Shown here piece by piece: positions 33,975 through 46,860 of a stretch of DNA of 64,000 nucleotides. A program made the translations under genes and the position numbers. How positions within the stretch are numbered: position 1 is the stretch's first letter; every line of letters begins with the position of its first letter. The notes below the pieces were generated by a model. It searched no databases. It was not told where the DNA came from and saw nothing but the letters and a program-made list of their open reading frames with translations. The DNA comes from Isoetes taiwanensis (Eukaryota; Streptophyta; Lycopodiopsida; Isoetales; Isoetaceae). Where the stretch lies: contig JAJEKV010000010.1 in the NCBI GenBank assembly GCA_021234155.1, positions 18,697,418 through 18,761,417 of the forward strand. The letters run 5' to 3'.

Positions 33975-36900
33975 CTATATCAAAGGCTGAGAGGATATGG
34001 AAAGGTCCATCTCAGACTCAGCTGCTACCTTGAAGCCACTAGTTTCTTCAGAGGACTGTTGTTTTACTTCCTTGAGGAGGAGCACCACTTCTCTCATTGT
34101 AGGCCTCTCTGATGGTTTGGAATTGGTGCAAAGCAGAGCAACTCCCATTACTTGTAGCATTTCTTGAACCTCGAGATCTGGCATGCCTTGCAACCTTGGC
34201 TCTAGCAACTCCACTGCAGGATATGAACTTTTCATTTTGTCTCTAATCCACTTCACCAGATCCACTCCCTCCCCAAACAATGGCTCCACAGCCTTCTTGC
34301 TCGTCAGAATCTCCAGTAGCACTACCCCAAAAGCATATACGTCGTTCTTTGTTGTGATCTTCAAAGTAAAACCATATTCTGTAGAGCACACCAATTTTTT
34401 TAACTCAGATACATCATATTTGTATGTCACAAGAAACTTTTAAACCGAACATTCTCACATCACAGCAACCTTCAGATTTTTAAAACAATTTTGAAGATCA
34501 CTCTTTACTTTAAAAGCTATATAAGATTCTTCAATCTACGGGATGATCAGGCATTTTTCGAATAGACCAGTGTACAGTAAACTCTACGTTTTTAAGAGCA
34601 TAGCAATGATCAAACAGTATAGAGTACTGTGCAGCAAATGAAAGAAATTATAGAACAATTTAGTACTCTGCACAAATTAAGAGAAGAGTGATTACCTGGA
34701 GCAATGTATCCGTAAGAGCCAGCAATTTTAGATACCGTTTTGGCATTTCTAGAGGCATCCAGGATCTTGGCAATACCGAAATCAGCCAAGCGAGCTCCAA
34801 ACTGAGCATCAATAAGTATATTGGTAGATTTGACATCTCTGTGAACGATAGGAGGAACGCAATCATAGTGCAAATAAGCCAGGCCTTCAGCAGCACCAAG
34901 AGCAATCTGATATCTTACGCTCCAGTCCAGGCTCTTTTTCTGCTGCAGGACATCACCAAGGCTTCCATTAGGCATATATTCATACAAGAGAAGCATGGAT
35001 TCATTGTTTGAGCAGTAACCCAAAAGCCTGACTATATTCCGGTGTCTGATTCTGCTCAATGTTTGAACTTCTACTTCTAAAGACACCCCAGAAGCAGATT
35101 CAGTCCTTGAAGGCATCCACAAGCTTTTCACTGCTAAAATCTCTCCACTTGGCATGGTAGCTTTGTAAACAGACCCAGAGTTGCCCCTTCCAATGATATT
35201 TGAGGCCTCAAGGCTATCAAGAACATCTTCAACTGAGAAATTTAGCCTCTGAAATGTAGTCAGCTTCCAAGGTCTTATCTCGACTGCGTTACTTTCCAGC
35301 CCTCTTTGCCAATCTTGAACATATCTTCTTGAAGAAAGCACACATAAAAGTGCAACTATAAGCCCAAATAGTCCCAAACTTAGCCCCAAAAGAGCAGCTA
35401 TAATGTTTCTTCTCTTGTGCATACCATTTGAGGACCCATCAGGCCGCAGATTCTGCCCATTGTTACAAGAATCTGACCCCAATAATGGTCTGCACAGGTT
35501 TGGGTTGCCAAGAAATGATGTTGCAGACATATTTCTGAAGACTGGAGTGTTTGGAACAGAACCCATCAAATTGTTATAGGAAACATTGCAAAAAGAGAGA
35601 GCCAATGCTGCTAAAGGATCCAGTGTCCCTGTAAGCTGATTATGCGAGAGATCCAGAGATTCTAACCTTGTCAAATGCTCAAATTCTGTAGGAATATAAC
35701 CACTAAGCTGATTAAAGCTGAGATTTAAACCAATCTGTAAACTGCTGATGGAACCAAGTGCAGAAGGTATGCTCCCACTTAGATGATTATCGGCAAGATC
35801 AAGCAACCTAAGATTTTGGCAGTTGCTAAGCTCCGCAGGGATTTGGCCTTCAAACGAATTTCCACTCAGTAAGAGCAATTCTATCACAGTCGCATTTCCC
35901 ATGGCAGACGGAATAGAACCTTGAAGCCTGTTGTAAGAAAGATCAAGCTTGTAAAGCTTAGGCAGACTGCCCAATTCGCTAGGAAGGGTGCCTTTGATTT
36001 GATTGTTTCTAGCATTCAGCATCTCCAATGTATGTGCATTGCCAAGATCGGAAGGCAAATCGCCTGAAAATTGGTTGTATGACAGATCTAAATAAGTAAG
36101 ATTTCTTAGCTTACCCAAGCTTGCCGGAATATTTCCACTTAGCGAGTTATTCTCCAGCCTGAGCCTGCTCAAGTTTGTACACTGATCTATCCCCGAAGGA
36201 ATTGATCCCACCAAATTGTTGTTGAAGAGATTAAAATAAATCAGAGATTGGAGGTCAAAGATCTCTGCTGGAATAGTTCCTTCTAATCTGTTGCCTGACA
36301 GATCGACTCGTACAAGCTTTTTGCACAAACCCAAGGTGGGCGGGATGCTTCCAGCCAAAGAATTTCCCCACAGATTCAAAGTTTCTAGATTTTGCATGAG
36401 ACCCATTTCGGACGGAATGCTGCCTTCTAGTTTGTTGCATTGCAGCTCCAGATCAACCATAGCCGTGCAGTTTGCAATTTGAGAAGGAATTGCTCCGGAA
36501 AGCTTGTTGAAGCTCAAGTCCAAGAATTGCAAAGAAGCCAGATTTCCAATGTCCTTGGGGATTGATGCCACCAATTGATTTTCAGCCAAATCCAACTGTT
36601 TCAAACTAGCACAACTGCCGATCTCGGCAGGAATCTGGCCCGAAAGGCTGTTATTCCACAAGAGCAAGATTTCTAATTTTTCCAATCGGCCAAATGCAGG
36701 AGGGATCGGTCCTTGCAGAGCATTTTCAAACAAAGAAAGCTCCACAAGATCTGCACAGTTTCCCAGTTCCGATGGCAACATTCCTGCAAGCCTGTTCTCG
36801 TGTAGATAGATCAATTTCACACGAGATAACCTGCCCAATGAGGCAGGAATATCTCCGGACAGTAGATTTGTGGCAATACCCAAAACAGTTAAATTGCTGC

Positions 36901-37579
36901 AGTTGCCAATTTCTTCAGGAATGGGACCAGAAAATGCATTTCCACCAAATCGGACCTCTTCTAGGCTGCGAAAGTTGTCGATCCAAGTGGGTATTCTTCC
37001 ACTGAAGTGATTATCAGCCAAATACAGATTTCGAAGCTTAGACCAAGATTTTAGGGCTGCGGGAATCGTCCCGGATAGGTTATTATCGTTTAGACACAGA
37101 ATCTCCAGATTTGAAAGCCGGCCCAGTTCAGGAGGAATGCTTCCGACCAGAAGGTTATGGCTGAGGTCTAAAACTTTTAGGCCAGTACAATTGCCGAGCT
37201 GTGGTGGGATTTGCTTGGATATGCCACAGAAAGAAAGGTTGAGCGTTTGAAGGAATGTGAGAGATCCAAAGTCCGGCGGTATGCTAGCTTCAGTTACATC
37301 CAAATTGGTCAAATCAATCCCTGTAACTCTTCTGCTGCTCTGGTCACATTCTATGCCAATCCAATTGCAGGGGTCCAGATCAGAAAGATCCCAAGAGCTC
37401 AATTTGGAGGATTCATCCTTCGGCACAGTGGAAAGAAAGGCTCTAAGTGCCTGCCCATCCTGAGAAAGGCAGTGAATCGAAGAAACCAGGACCACCCACA
37501 TCCCAAACCACAAAGTAAAGCAAAAACTGAGACACATTCTTATGGGAAACACTGCACATAAGAGAAAAAAGGAACACAC
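33975..37579 (-). CDS. LRR receptor-like kinase, subfamily XI, RGI/RGF-receptor type
   Basis: Two exons: 37579-34696 and 34378-33975, joined by a GT-AG intron to give 1095 residues. The order is: hydrophobic signal peptide (about residues 12-38); Cys pair DPCNWIGIEC; about 25 leucine-rich repeats; Cys pair near NPNLCRPL; transmembrane helix (IIAALLGLSLGLFGLIVALL, about 735-757); juxtamembrane WKLTTFQRLNFSVEDVL; and kinase. The kinase has P-loop GRGNSGSV, Lys in LAVKSLW, HRDVKSTN (RD type), DFG, and APE restored by splicing. Repeat 5 has R-F-G-G, matching the RxGG motif of receptors for tyrosine-sulfated root growth factor peptides. A plasma-membrane peptide receptor is expected. All catalytic residues are present; the gene looks functional. 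The ligand is inferred. Confidence 0.93.
34379..34695 (-). other. Intron of the receptor kinase (317 bp)
   Basis: Donor CCAG|GTAATC and acceptor CTCTACAG|AATATG on the minus strand. The split codon G+AA gives Glu, joining ...GYIAP to EYGFTLKIT, so APE is completed across the junction. An intron in this kinase position is usual for the subfamily. Confidence 0.93.
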
Positions 37580-40500
37580 TGGAGAACTGGCTGCTTGTTT
37601 GTTAAGTTATATTACTACCTTGATCTAACTCTTCTGCATTTTATGACCACATGATGAATGCAATCTTCTGGCAGAAACAACCCAGAGCACTTGCTGCATT
37701 GCATGTATTTCAATTACAGAGACCCAGAACTGAAGCATTGCAGAGCAGACGCTTCCCAAACATACACATCATTCTCAGTTCTGATCTATCTCATATAACC
37801 TGGCTGACCTCAGCAATGACTTGCTCGTCAATTAAAATCTGTCTCATTCCCCTCTTCATATCGTGTCATCTTCTTGCACGATGCACCATCACTCAGCTAT
37901 GAATTTAGGTACCTTTTGTCCTCCCTTCCTTCACCTGCATTATGCTTCCCAAGCTCCTGCTAGACATAGGCTTAGACCTACTGTTTAGATCTAGGTCCAT
38001 TTATGCTGCCAGGAACAGGCTTTTCTTTCTATATGTCCTATAAAGCTTCTTAGCTTACTCAAAATAAGAGAAGCATCATTGCCTATAATTTCTTTGCAAT
38101 TGTACTGTTGGCTACGAAACATGGTTGCATTGAAGGTGCAGCCAGGCCAGGCCTGAGGGATCTAGAACAGAAACAATATGGAGGTCTATCACTGTCAACC
38201 TCTGACTTCAAGCTGGAAAGCACTCTCTCTACAGAAAAATGGTATTGCAGGGTAGATCATTCAGCACACCTGCCATGCTAACCCTGACCCTCCAGCTCCT
38301 CACATCTTTTGTGAATAGAAATGGATAGGCAAGCTGCATACACTAGGCCTACATTCTCTCTGTGCTAGTATTGTTTCTTATTACTTTATGCGTAACAAAA
38401 CAGCCTAGTGGAAAGTATTGATGGAAAATAAGCATGCCTCAAATCTGGCCATGTGGTTGCATTGTGGCAGAAAGAGTTGTTAATGCACGTCTTGACTCAT
38501 CCTAAACTTCTGAATCTCCAACACACAAAGAGAAGAAAATAAATTGATATATTATTGTTATTATAGTATTACTCTCAGAGGGGGGAAAAGGGAGAGAGCG
38601 AGACAGAAAAGGTGAGAGAGGGGGGACTTTGTTTTGCTTTATAGGCTGCCATGCTGATCTTCTGGTGATTTTCTGATGTCTTCTTTGCGGATTTTTAGGT
38701 ACAGGCACAAGATAAGAGAAATAGGGCCCCTGTGCTTGAGGAACAAGACAAGACTCACTCTTCCCCTATCCCTTTCTCTAGCCTACAAACCTGTCTCATC
38801 TGTATCTGTATCAGAAAGCCAGTGCATAGACAGACATGCAATGCAATGCAATGCAATGAAGAAAAAGCAAAGCGTCCTCAAAAGAGCCTTACATTTATAC
38901 ATGTACCAATTTTACATGGCAAAATGTGTCCCAATGTTGGTAACACAGTGCCATAAGTGAATCAATCCCAACGTAAATGTTAAGATCGTAAGTCCTCAAC
39001 TAGACATGTCTTCTTCAAGTTTGTTGGAACTGTTGCCACTTTCTAGTCAGAAGCTTTTGTCCAATTCACTTTTGTCATCCTCCCACAGTGGAAGTGTTGG
39101 ATGGTTGTCCAGTGGATTATGATTTTCTTCCTTTTTTTAGCTTGGCAGTGCATGCAAGATATATGGCATAGTGATGTCATGGTTGAGTAAGCGAAAGAGA
39201 AGGATCCTATGGGATGTGACAAGCTTTACAACCTTACGTAGAGCCTACTATACAGGTTATTTGGTGAACTAAACTTGTCCATATCATCTTAAAGATGAGA
39301 AATTGACGTATCCATAGCTGCGTTGTGCAACTGCGGCAAAAGGAAGTGATGTATGCTCACGTGAAAAGCATGGCAATGTAATCAAAACCTTTGTTCTAGT
39401 GACAGAGTTAGGTATGAGTTCTGATGGGCTATTAACATTGCCATATAGCAGAAATTTTTCATCTAATGCAAGGATTTGAGAAATATAAGCATAAAGAAGC
39501 TTGTAATGCATACGTAAGAAAAAACATACCTAATAGAGGTAGGCCTATGGTGTGATCCGGTAAGAACCCTGTTTTGCATCCCAGAATAAATTTTGCGTTA
39601 ATAAATAGTTACCTTTTGGAAAATGCCATACACGAGAGAAAAAAAAGCTGTAGCATTTCCCTGCCCGAGGGCTTACCGCTGCAGCAGTGGAGCACCATAG
39701 TTCCCGCCCATTTGCATCCCATTAGTAGCCCGATTATCTTGACCAGAAAGGACCTTTTTATTTGTTTTTAAAACATTTGTTTACCATTTTCTTAAAACTC
39801 AACACGGGACCACACTAGGAATGTCCAGAAAAGAAAACCTTAGTTTTTCCTATATATGGTTGCCTTGTCTTTTACTAGTTGTTTGCTCTTCTAGGGGCAT
39901 ACTTTTATTCTATGGTGCAACCAATGTATTGGCCTATACACCTACAGACCAATTATTTTTTTACATGTCGAATGCTAAGATGCAAACACGTTCCATCCCT
40001 GCATCCCCTTTATTTTTTTTTTTCTTTCCTGTGGTCCCAATCTTCTAAAAGGCAATCATGAGCATTGGGCTGTGAGATGATAGATCTTCTTCCTATACAC
40101 ATTAAAAAATCTGCAAAGGAATGTGGAATTTGTTGGCATCCCCAAAAAGCGAAAGTTCATGACTAGTAAATTAGTTTTTATTTATCTATCCCTTTTCTTT
40201 GGAAGAAACTACTTGTTTTCAACATAATGTCACACTCATGGTTCTGTTTGTTGGTTTGTCTGTTTCTGGATGCTTAGCGTGCAAGGAAACTTAAGTATTT
40301 TGGGGAATTCGCTGGTAAATAGATATAAATAGATAGAAACTTCATCAAATTGCCCATTGGTTAGGCTGGCATACTGGATTGAGCGGTCGAATCCAGAGGA
40401 GGTAGTAGTTTCATGGTCTAGATGTGAGCTAGACAAGGTCAACAATGTGATGGAGCCATATTGTCCTTAAGGCTTTCAATGGTAAATTGAGTGGCGAATT

Positions 40501-40582
40501 TGGCAACACGCATACTCTTTGATAGTATTTCTATAAGTCTTTTCGGGAATGGCATTAAATTTGTTGAGGACTAGGTTATATT
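37580..40582. other. Upstream region of the receptor kinase
   Basis: No other gene recognised. Contains the promoter candidate and a pentanucleotide microsatellite (ATGCA, about 4.5 copies) at 38835-38858. Short open frames on both strands lack motifs. Confidence 0.4.
38560..38650 (-). promoter_or_regulatory. Candidate core promoter and TC-rich leader of the receptor kinase
   Basis: On the minus strand, CCTATAAAGC (about 38643-38634) is followed by a pyrimidine-rich tract (CCTCTCTCACC..TCTCGCTCTCTCCC, about 38628-38575), the arrangement of many plant core promoters. It lies about 1 kb before the start codon, so the leader would be long or spliced. This is inference from composition only. Confidence 0.35.
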
Positions 40583-42050
40583 TTATTTGCCTTTGTCTTA
40601 GATGTCAAATCCACTTTATGCAATATTTTATATCTGCCCATAATATAGCTCCATGTTTGTTTATAATGATGCAATAAGGGTTGAATTATCACAAGGAATA
40701 TAGTGATGTGAAAAGAACATATAAAAAGGAGATTTTATGGACTTTTGAGCTTAAGGTTTACTTATGCTCCAAGTATTTTAATTGTCTTCGGTATTGCAAC
40801 CCCTCAAGGTAAGGCAATTTCATGATGCCATTTCAATGAGCACTGGTAACTATATATGTAGTTTTAAGGATTTTAGTACATGTAGCATACATAAGCTAGC
40901 ATGATCAGGTAATAACATGACCTTGTAAAGCTATGATCAATACTCATTTGTGAATTCATAGTTTTTTGGCATTTGGTCTCGTCTCCACATGAGTACAACT
41001 ATTGTGTGGTAGAATCCAAAGCACATTGTTGGTGGTTTATATGTAGCTCATAAGCCAATAGATTACTCATCTAAATGGCTCCTCCGTCATAGACATGATT
41101 GGTGCTAGTTTTCTCCTAGGTGTATAACTATGTCTTTAGACTTTACCATGTTATTAGAAGTTGCTAGGATCCTTTGATGGAGACAAAGGCTGACATTTAT
41201 GTTAGCAACAAGGAGGATGCGACTTCTGGTGCATAAACAATATGATGTCTGATATTTCTCGCTCTTTGAGACCATCAAAGCGATGTAAGCTGTAAGTAAA
41301 AAATTGTTGTTTCGTTTTTTCCTTGCATGTCTTCTACGAAGTCTATAGATTGGTTTTATTGTCTAGAAATGATCTCCTATAACGGAAGTGTAGATTGATG
41401 TATATTTGAAATGATATCCTCAATAGTTGCTAGTAGTTGGACAGATCATTCCACCTAGAGAGGCGTGCACCCATTCGTGTATTTGCTTATAAATTCGTGT
41501 ATTCGTGTATTCTATTTTATTTTATAAATTGGAGCTATGGTGAGGACTATTCCAACCAATCTTTTCTGAGATCTAGTTATAGCAAAGTCAATAAGCTAAA
41601 TAACATGAATTGAGTTGTATTGGATTATGCATATGGATTTTAATAGGTTGGATGTCTAAACTTATTTTCTAGCAAAACATGTTTTGCAAGGCTTTAATGT
41701 TTAAGATAGAGACAATATGCTTGCGGATGCATGATGACCATGATTCTAGTACATTGACTTCTAGAAACAAATAACATCTTAGTCTCTATCACATCTGGTG
41801 GAGTTCATTCAAATGTTAAAAGTACCTTGATTTGTTTTATTTGGAACAATGATCCAATTTTATCAAGCAATGTAAAGACGTAAATACAATTTTATTAAAC
41901 ATAGAAAATTAAGATAGTTTTAAAGTTTCACTTAAGTATGTCAGTAATAGCAATTGCATCTATAACATCACCATGGATTAAATATTTCTTGTAACTATAA
42001 ATCCTGAGTCCAAGCATATCCATAATTTCTAGCATTTCACATCAAGCAGA
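40583..42050 (+). repeat. Direct repeat R, copy 1
   Basis: About 1.47 kb starting TTATTTGCCTTTGTCTTAGATG and ending TTTCACATCAAGCAGAAT. Repeated in the same orientation at 43105-44770 at roughly 90% identity by eye. No coding content. Confidence 0.9.
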
Positions 42051-43104
42051 ATGCTACTTGAATATGTGATGGAGACAAGACCTCACAATAATACTAGCAA
42101 AAGGAGGGGTTTAGTTTTATATTTATATGTATTGCAAGGCCCTCAAACATATAGAACGGATACGAAGAAATGAATTGCTATTTGACTTTTTTTATTATGT
42201 GTAATCTCTGAGGTTCGCAAATTGACTTTATTTCTTAGCAGTAGTGTCCTACATCAGAAGTATGTACATTGAAATGATATAATCAATAGCTGCTAGTAGT
42301 TAGAGAAAATCCAATAATGTATTCACTTGCTCACCTCATATTTGTTGGGGCCACAATTAGGGGAAGATCACCATTATGGCAAAGTTCAGTTTCTGGTTTC
42401 TTTTCATGTAACCAAAGCACATACCTCTAGGTTAAGACCTTCCATTGGAAACAGGTGCTCTAAGCCCTGAAAATAGAGCAGAAATAAAGTCATGATGGCA
42501 GAGATATATGCAACTAAAGGGCAAACTCCATTGCCTCCAGGAGTTAACCTTCTTAATTAAACAGGCTCAAGATCAGATCATTTATATCCCAGAGTATTCA
42601 TTCACAATAAAGGTAGCGTGTACTAAGCTTGATAAAATGTATGTTGAAGAAGATTGCTTTAAAAACGATGAGGCATTTTGCAAATGGAAGAACTTGGTTT
42701 TCTTGCAAGATGGAACTTTTTGGCATACAATGAGAGTATAGCATTGTCCCGCTTCCTTGTATTGTTTTTATACAAAATTCTCTAAAGCATTTTTTATGAC
42801 CCCACAGAGGCCGCCAAAATTTTTTGATCCACATGCATAGTATATTCCATAGATGTTTCGGTACGTATATCATGCACAAAACATGTCAATAAAACCACAC
42901 ATCACTAGACCACTAAACAGAACCTCCCGTACGGAGTGTTTGTTAGTATTCCAACCATTGGATGTTCAATTTAGCTCTTGGCCGTCGTTAGGTGTGACTC
43001 ATTTTATAGGAAGTTTTACTTGACTGTCAATGGACAATATGGGACTATTGTAAAGGTTTTGGGGATGGAAGGGTTGCATGCATATGTATTTGGATATGGA
43101 TGTA
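42051..43104 (+). repeat. Long inverted-repeat arm T, left copy
   Basis: Reverse complement of about 59870-61074. Matching blocks in order include ATGCTACTTGAATATGTGAT, GAGACAAGACCTCACAATAA, ACCAAAGCACATACCTC, CTCCATTGCCTCCAGGAGTT, TGTCAATAAAACC and GTCAATGGACAATATGGGAC. Identity is roughly 80-85% with several indels (the right copy has ~170 bp extra near 60200-60370). It joins repeat R on its left and copy 2 of R on its right. Confidence 0.9.
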
Positions 43105-44770
43105 TGTATTTGCCTTTGTCTTAGATGTCAAATCCACTTTGTGCAATATTTTATATCTACCCATGATATAGCTCGATGTTTGTTCATAATGATGCAATAA
43201 GGGTTGAATTATCACCACGAATATAATGATGTAAAAGAACATATAAAAAGGAGATTTTTTGGACCTTTAAGCTTAAGGTTTACTTATGCTCCAAGTATTT
43301 TAATTGTCTTCGATATTGCAATCCCTCAAGATAAGACAATTTCATGATGCCATTTCAATGAGCTGACTGGTAACTATGGATTTTAGTACATGTAGCATAC
43401 ATAAGCTAACATGATCATGTAATTATATGACCTTGTAAGGCTATGATCAATAATCTTTTGTGAATTCATAGTTATTTGGCATTTGGTCTCGTCTCGACAT
43501 GAATACAACTAATGTGTGTTAGAACCCAAAGCCAATGTTGGTGGTCTATATGTAGCTCATAAGCCAATGGATTAGTCATCTAAATGGCTCCTTCGTCATA
43601 AACATGTGCTAGTTTTCTTCTAGATGTATCTTCATTGTGTTGGATGACTATGTCTTTAGACTTTACCATGTTATTATAAGTTGCCAAGAACCTTTGATGG
43701 AGACAAAGGCTGGCATTTATATTAGCAAATAAGGAGGATGCGACTTCTGGTGCATAAGCAATATGATGTGCGATATTTGTCGCTCTTTGAGACCATCAAG
43801 GTGATGTAAGGTGTAAGTAAAAAATTGTTGTCTAGTTTTTCCCTTGCATGTCTTCTACAAAGTCTACAGATTGGTTTTATTGTCTAGAAACGGTCTCCTA
43901 TAATGGAAGTGTAGATTGATGTACATTTGAAATGATATCCTCAATAGTTACTAGTAGTTGGATAGATCATTCCACCTAGAGAGATGTGCACCCATTCGTG
44001 TATTTGGTTAAATTGGAGCTACGGCGAGGACTATTCCAACCAATTTTTTCTGAGATTTGGTTATGTTGCAAGTAAAAAGCAAAGTCAATAAGCTAAATAA
44101 CATGAATTGAGTTGAATAGAGCTGTATTGGATTATGCGTATGGATTTTAATAGGTTGGATGTCTAAACTTATTTTCCAACAAAACATGTTTTGCAAGGCT
44201 TTAATAATTAAGATCGAGACAATATGCTTGCCGATGCTTGACGACCATGATGCTAGTACATTGACTTCTAAAACCATATGACATCTTAGTCTCCATCACA
44301 TCTAGTGGAGTTCATTCAAATGTTAAAAGTACCTTGATTTGTTTTATATGGATCAATGATTCAAATTTATCAAGCAATGTAAAGTAGTGTTGGACAAACC
44401 TTCGGAAAAGTTCCTATGGTTATTTTGACAAGTCATATATCTTATTTTTAGAGTCGGAACTTTCTATTATCTTAGTAGAAGACCATAAGAAAACTTACTG
44501 GAAAAATTATTACGAAACACTAACTTAACCGAAAAATTCTCAATTTCAGCCGATTGGTTTATTATGTTCCGCGGACTTTGCCCAACACTGACATAAAGAT
44601 GTAAACGCAGTTATGTTAAATGTAGAAAATTAAGATAGTTTTCAAGTTTCACTAAAGATGTTATAGAATAGTTGCATCTATAACATCAGAATGGATTAAA
44701 TATTTCTTGTAACTACAAATTCTGAGTCCAAGCATATCCACAATTTCTAGCATTTCACATCAAGCAGAAT
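43105..44770 (+). repeat. Direct repeat R, copy 2, containing a MITE
   Basis: Second copy of 40583-42050, ending at the same CATCAAGCAGAAT where LINE tail sequence starts. It differs mainly by the 206-bp MITE insertion. The R-T-R order indicates tandem duplication of a 2.5-kb unit whose second T was then lost around the LINE insertion. Confidence 0.88.
44385..44590. mobile_element. hAT-like MITE, 206 bp
   Basis: Terminal inverted repeats TAGTGTTGGACAAA and (complement) CAGTGTTGGGCAAA. Flanked by ATGTAAAG (44377-44384) and ACATAAAG (44591-44598), a diverged 8-bp target duplication, the hAT size. The empty site AATGTAAAGACGTAAATA is present in repeat R copy 1. Confidence 0.85.
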
Positions 44771-46860
44771 AGAATAGAATTATCCCTAGTGCCCTGAGGC
44801 CCCGGACTGATGTAGCATGGGCGAGTTCCCAATGGGTGCTACTAGCGCTGCACGCTGATACATTGTAGCCCTTTCGGAGGGCTTCTCTTATTTTCTATTG
44901 ATACCGACACCCCGCTTATAATTGGCATCATGGTCGTGCGATGGTGCGTCGTTATCATCAGCTTTTAGCTGAACTTTTGTGGGCTTCAATGTCCCACCTT
45001 TTCAGTGGTTCATATTACCAGCCCTCTTTCTTTGTGCACCTCCCGGTGTCTATTTATCATCTTCCTGATTGCGTCTGCCAGATCTACTTTTGTATCTGCC
45101 GGCCATTAGGATATGTGCCGGCTGTCCCCACCTTATACGCTTGTATTTGTTTCTGATGTCTTCATATGTTGTAGTCGCTGAGCATGTGATTCTCGTCCTC
45201 TACTCTCCCTGTGTTACAGATTCTATAGACCCGATTTTCCCTTTCCACTTTCCTCCATCTATCCTTTTCGATTCTTAAATCGTGGCTTCCCATCCTGAAT
45301 CTTGCCAAGGTGCCCCTTCTTGTCTTCCCTAATAGATTGTCTCTGTACATCTGTTGTCCTATCTGTTGGTCCGGGTTGAAGACTTCTGTCAACTAGAGTG
45401 TTTTGGGACCACTGTGTTTTTGCAGCCATGCTCTTGTCGTTATGTCGGCCCAGTCTTCATTCCATTTTCCTTCATTTAATAGATCGGTTAGATTTAACCC
45501 CATCTCTCTAGTCCATACTGCTACTTCCCCGAAGCACCCACTACCTATGATGATGTATGACTTGGCCGATCGCTGATTGCAATTGTTGATAGCTTCCCAG
45601 TGTGGCCTCCCATGTTGTCCTTCAGTAAGTATCTGATGGTCCCTTCCCAGGCTCTTACCTCCATTGGTCTCTGACCTGTCTCATATACCATGACTTCCAG
45701 GGGTGTATTTCACCTCACTCTATGCCATTGCTTGAAAATCCCTTCTTGCTTTTCTCATTTCTTGTCTGATAGGCCAGGCCCCCCATGCCTCTGATCCATA
45801 TAGTTGTGTCGACGCAACCACTGTATTAAACAGGTAGCATTTGATCTCCCATTAGATTATTCTACTCTTGTTGCAGAAGTTTTTCATATTGAAGTAGCTT
45901 CCTATGGCTGACTGAAATCTGGCATCTGTTCCCTTAGACCATTTTCCCGTACCGTGTGCATCATATCCTAGATATTTGTATTCTGCCTATTCTTCCAGTT
46001 CTGTCCCCATATACTTGAAGGGTCTGTGTCTACTCTTGGTGCCGAACGTGACTATTTTGGTCTTTGCCTGTCAGCCCTGTCCTATTGCAGAAGGCCTCTA
46101 GTAGCCCTAATAACATGTGCATATCCTTGTTCTTTGTAGCCATCATGCTTAAGTCATCAGCATATAGCATGATAAGTACCCTAGTATCCCCCAGAGTGGG
46201 GGCATCCACATCCCCTTGCCTTTCTGCGATGAAGCCTTGTAGTGCATCTATGTGAATACTGAATAATGTCGGGGACAGTGGGCATCCTTGTTTGACTCCT
46301 GTGTCACAATCTATCGTCTGTCCTTCCTGTTCCATTTTAGCATACACTCTCTGATATAATCATACGATCGACCCTATCATATCTTCTGGGCCTGCATGTC
46401 TACTAATATCTGTAACAGCTTTTCCCTTGGGACTGTGTCAAATGCTTTTCTGAAATCCACGAAGCAACATATTATCTATGATTTGCTTTCCTCTATTAGT
46501 ATTCGAATGGTTACCAAGTGATCTGTAGTCAAGTGTTCAGGTCTGAAGCCGGCCTGCCCTTGTGCTCTTAGCTTTTTTGTTTCTGCCAAATGCTTTAGTT
46601 TACTATATAGTACCTTCCCGAACAACTTGGCGAAGATAGAGCTCACCATTATCGTTCTGTAGTTCCCTGGTTCCTCTCTGTTACCCCCCTTGTGTCGGGG
46701 TATTACCCTAATGTATGTCCATCTATCTGGCAGCCCTATGTTGATTATGCCATTGAATATCTCAGTGACCTGGCTCCCGATTACTGTGTCTACATATTCC
46801 AGTAGTTCCACAGTCAGTCCATAGAGATCTGGGTACCTTGTTATTGGACATTTTCTGTGG
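44771..46860 (-). pseudogene. LINE-3 fragment: reverse transcriptase to 3' end, minus strand
   Basis: Minus-strand motifs in order: 'KMSNNKVPRSLW' (decayed NKxPGxDG, about 46870); LPDRWTYIRVIPRHKGG and 'GQAGFRPEHLTTDHL' (46811-46476); FRKAFDTVPREKL (about 46440); 'CDTGVKQGCPLSPTLF' and LYADDLS (46347-46030; YADD at 46164-46153); YKYLGY; and a C-terminal 'LARFRMGSHDLRIEKDRW' with a CxxxxxxxDExH zinc block (about 45330-45200). It ends in an ATTCT-repeat tail at 44771-44785. It is broken by several frameshifts. This LINE clade differs from LINE-1/LINE-2 and resembles LINEs I associate with ferns and bryophytes. Confidence 0.85.

Noticed and set aside
37211-37561. Plus-strand open frame of 116 codons
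   Set aside because: Antisense to the signal peptide and first repeats of the receptor kinase; no motif. Likewise 36694-37005, 36291-36482 and 34688-35011.
34610-37579. Receptor kinase read as a single-exon 989-residue protein
   Set aside because: It would end just after GYIAPG with unrelated residues and lack kinase subdomains IX-XI; splicing at GT-AG to 34378 restores APE and the rest of the kinase.
42508-42741. 77-codon frame in the left arm as a gene
   Set aside because: Not preserved in the right arm copy (indels and stops near 60450-60600) and no motif.
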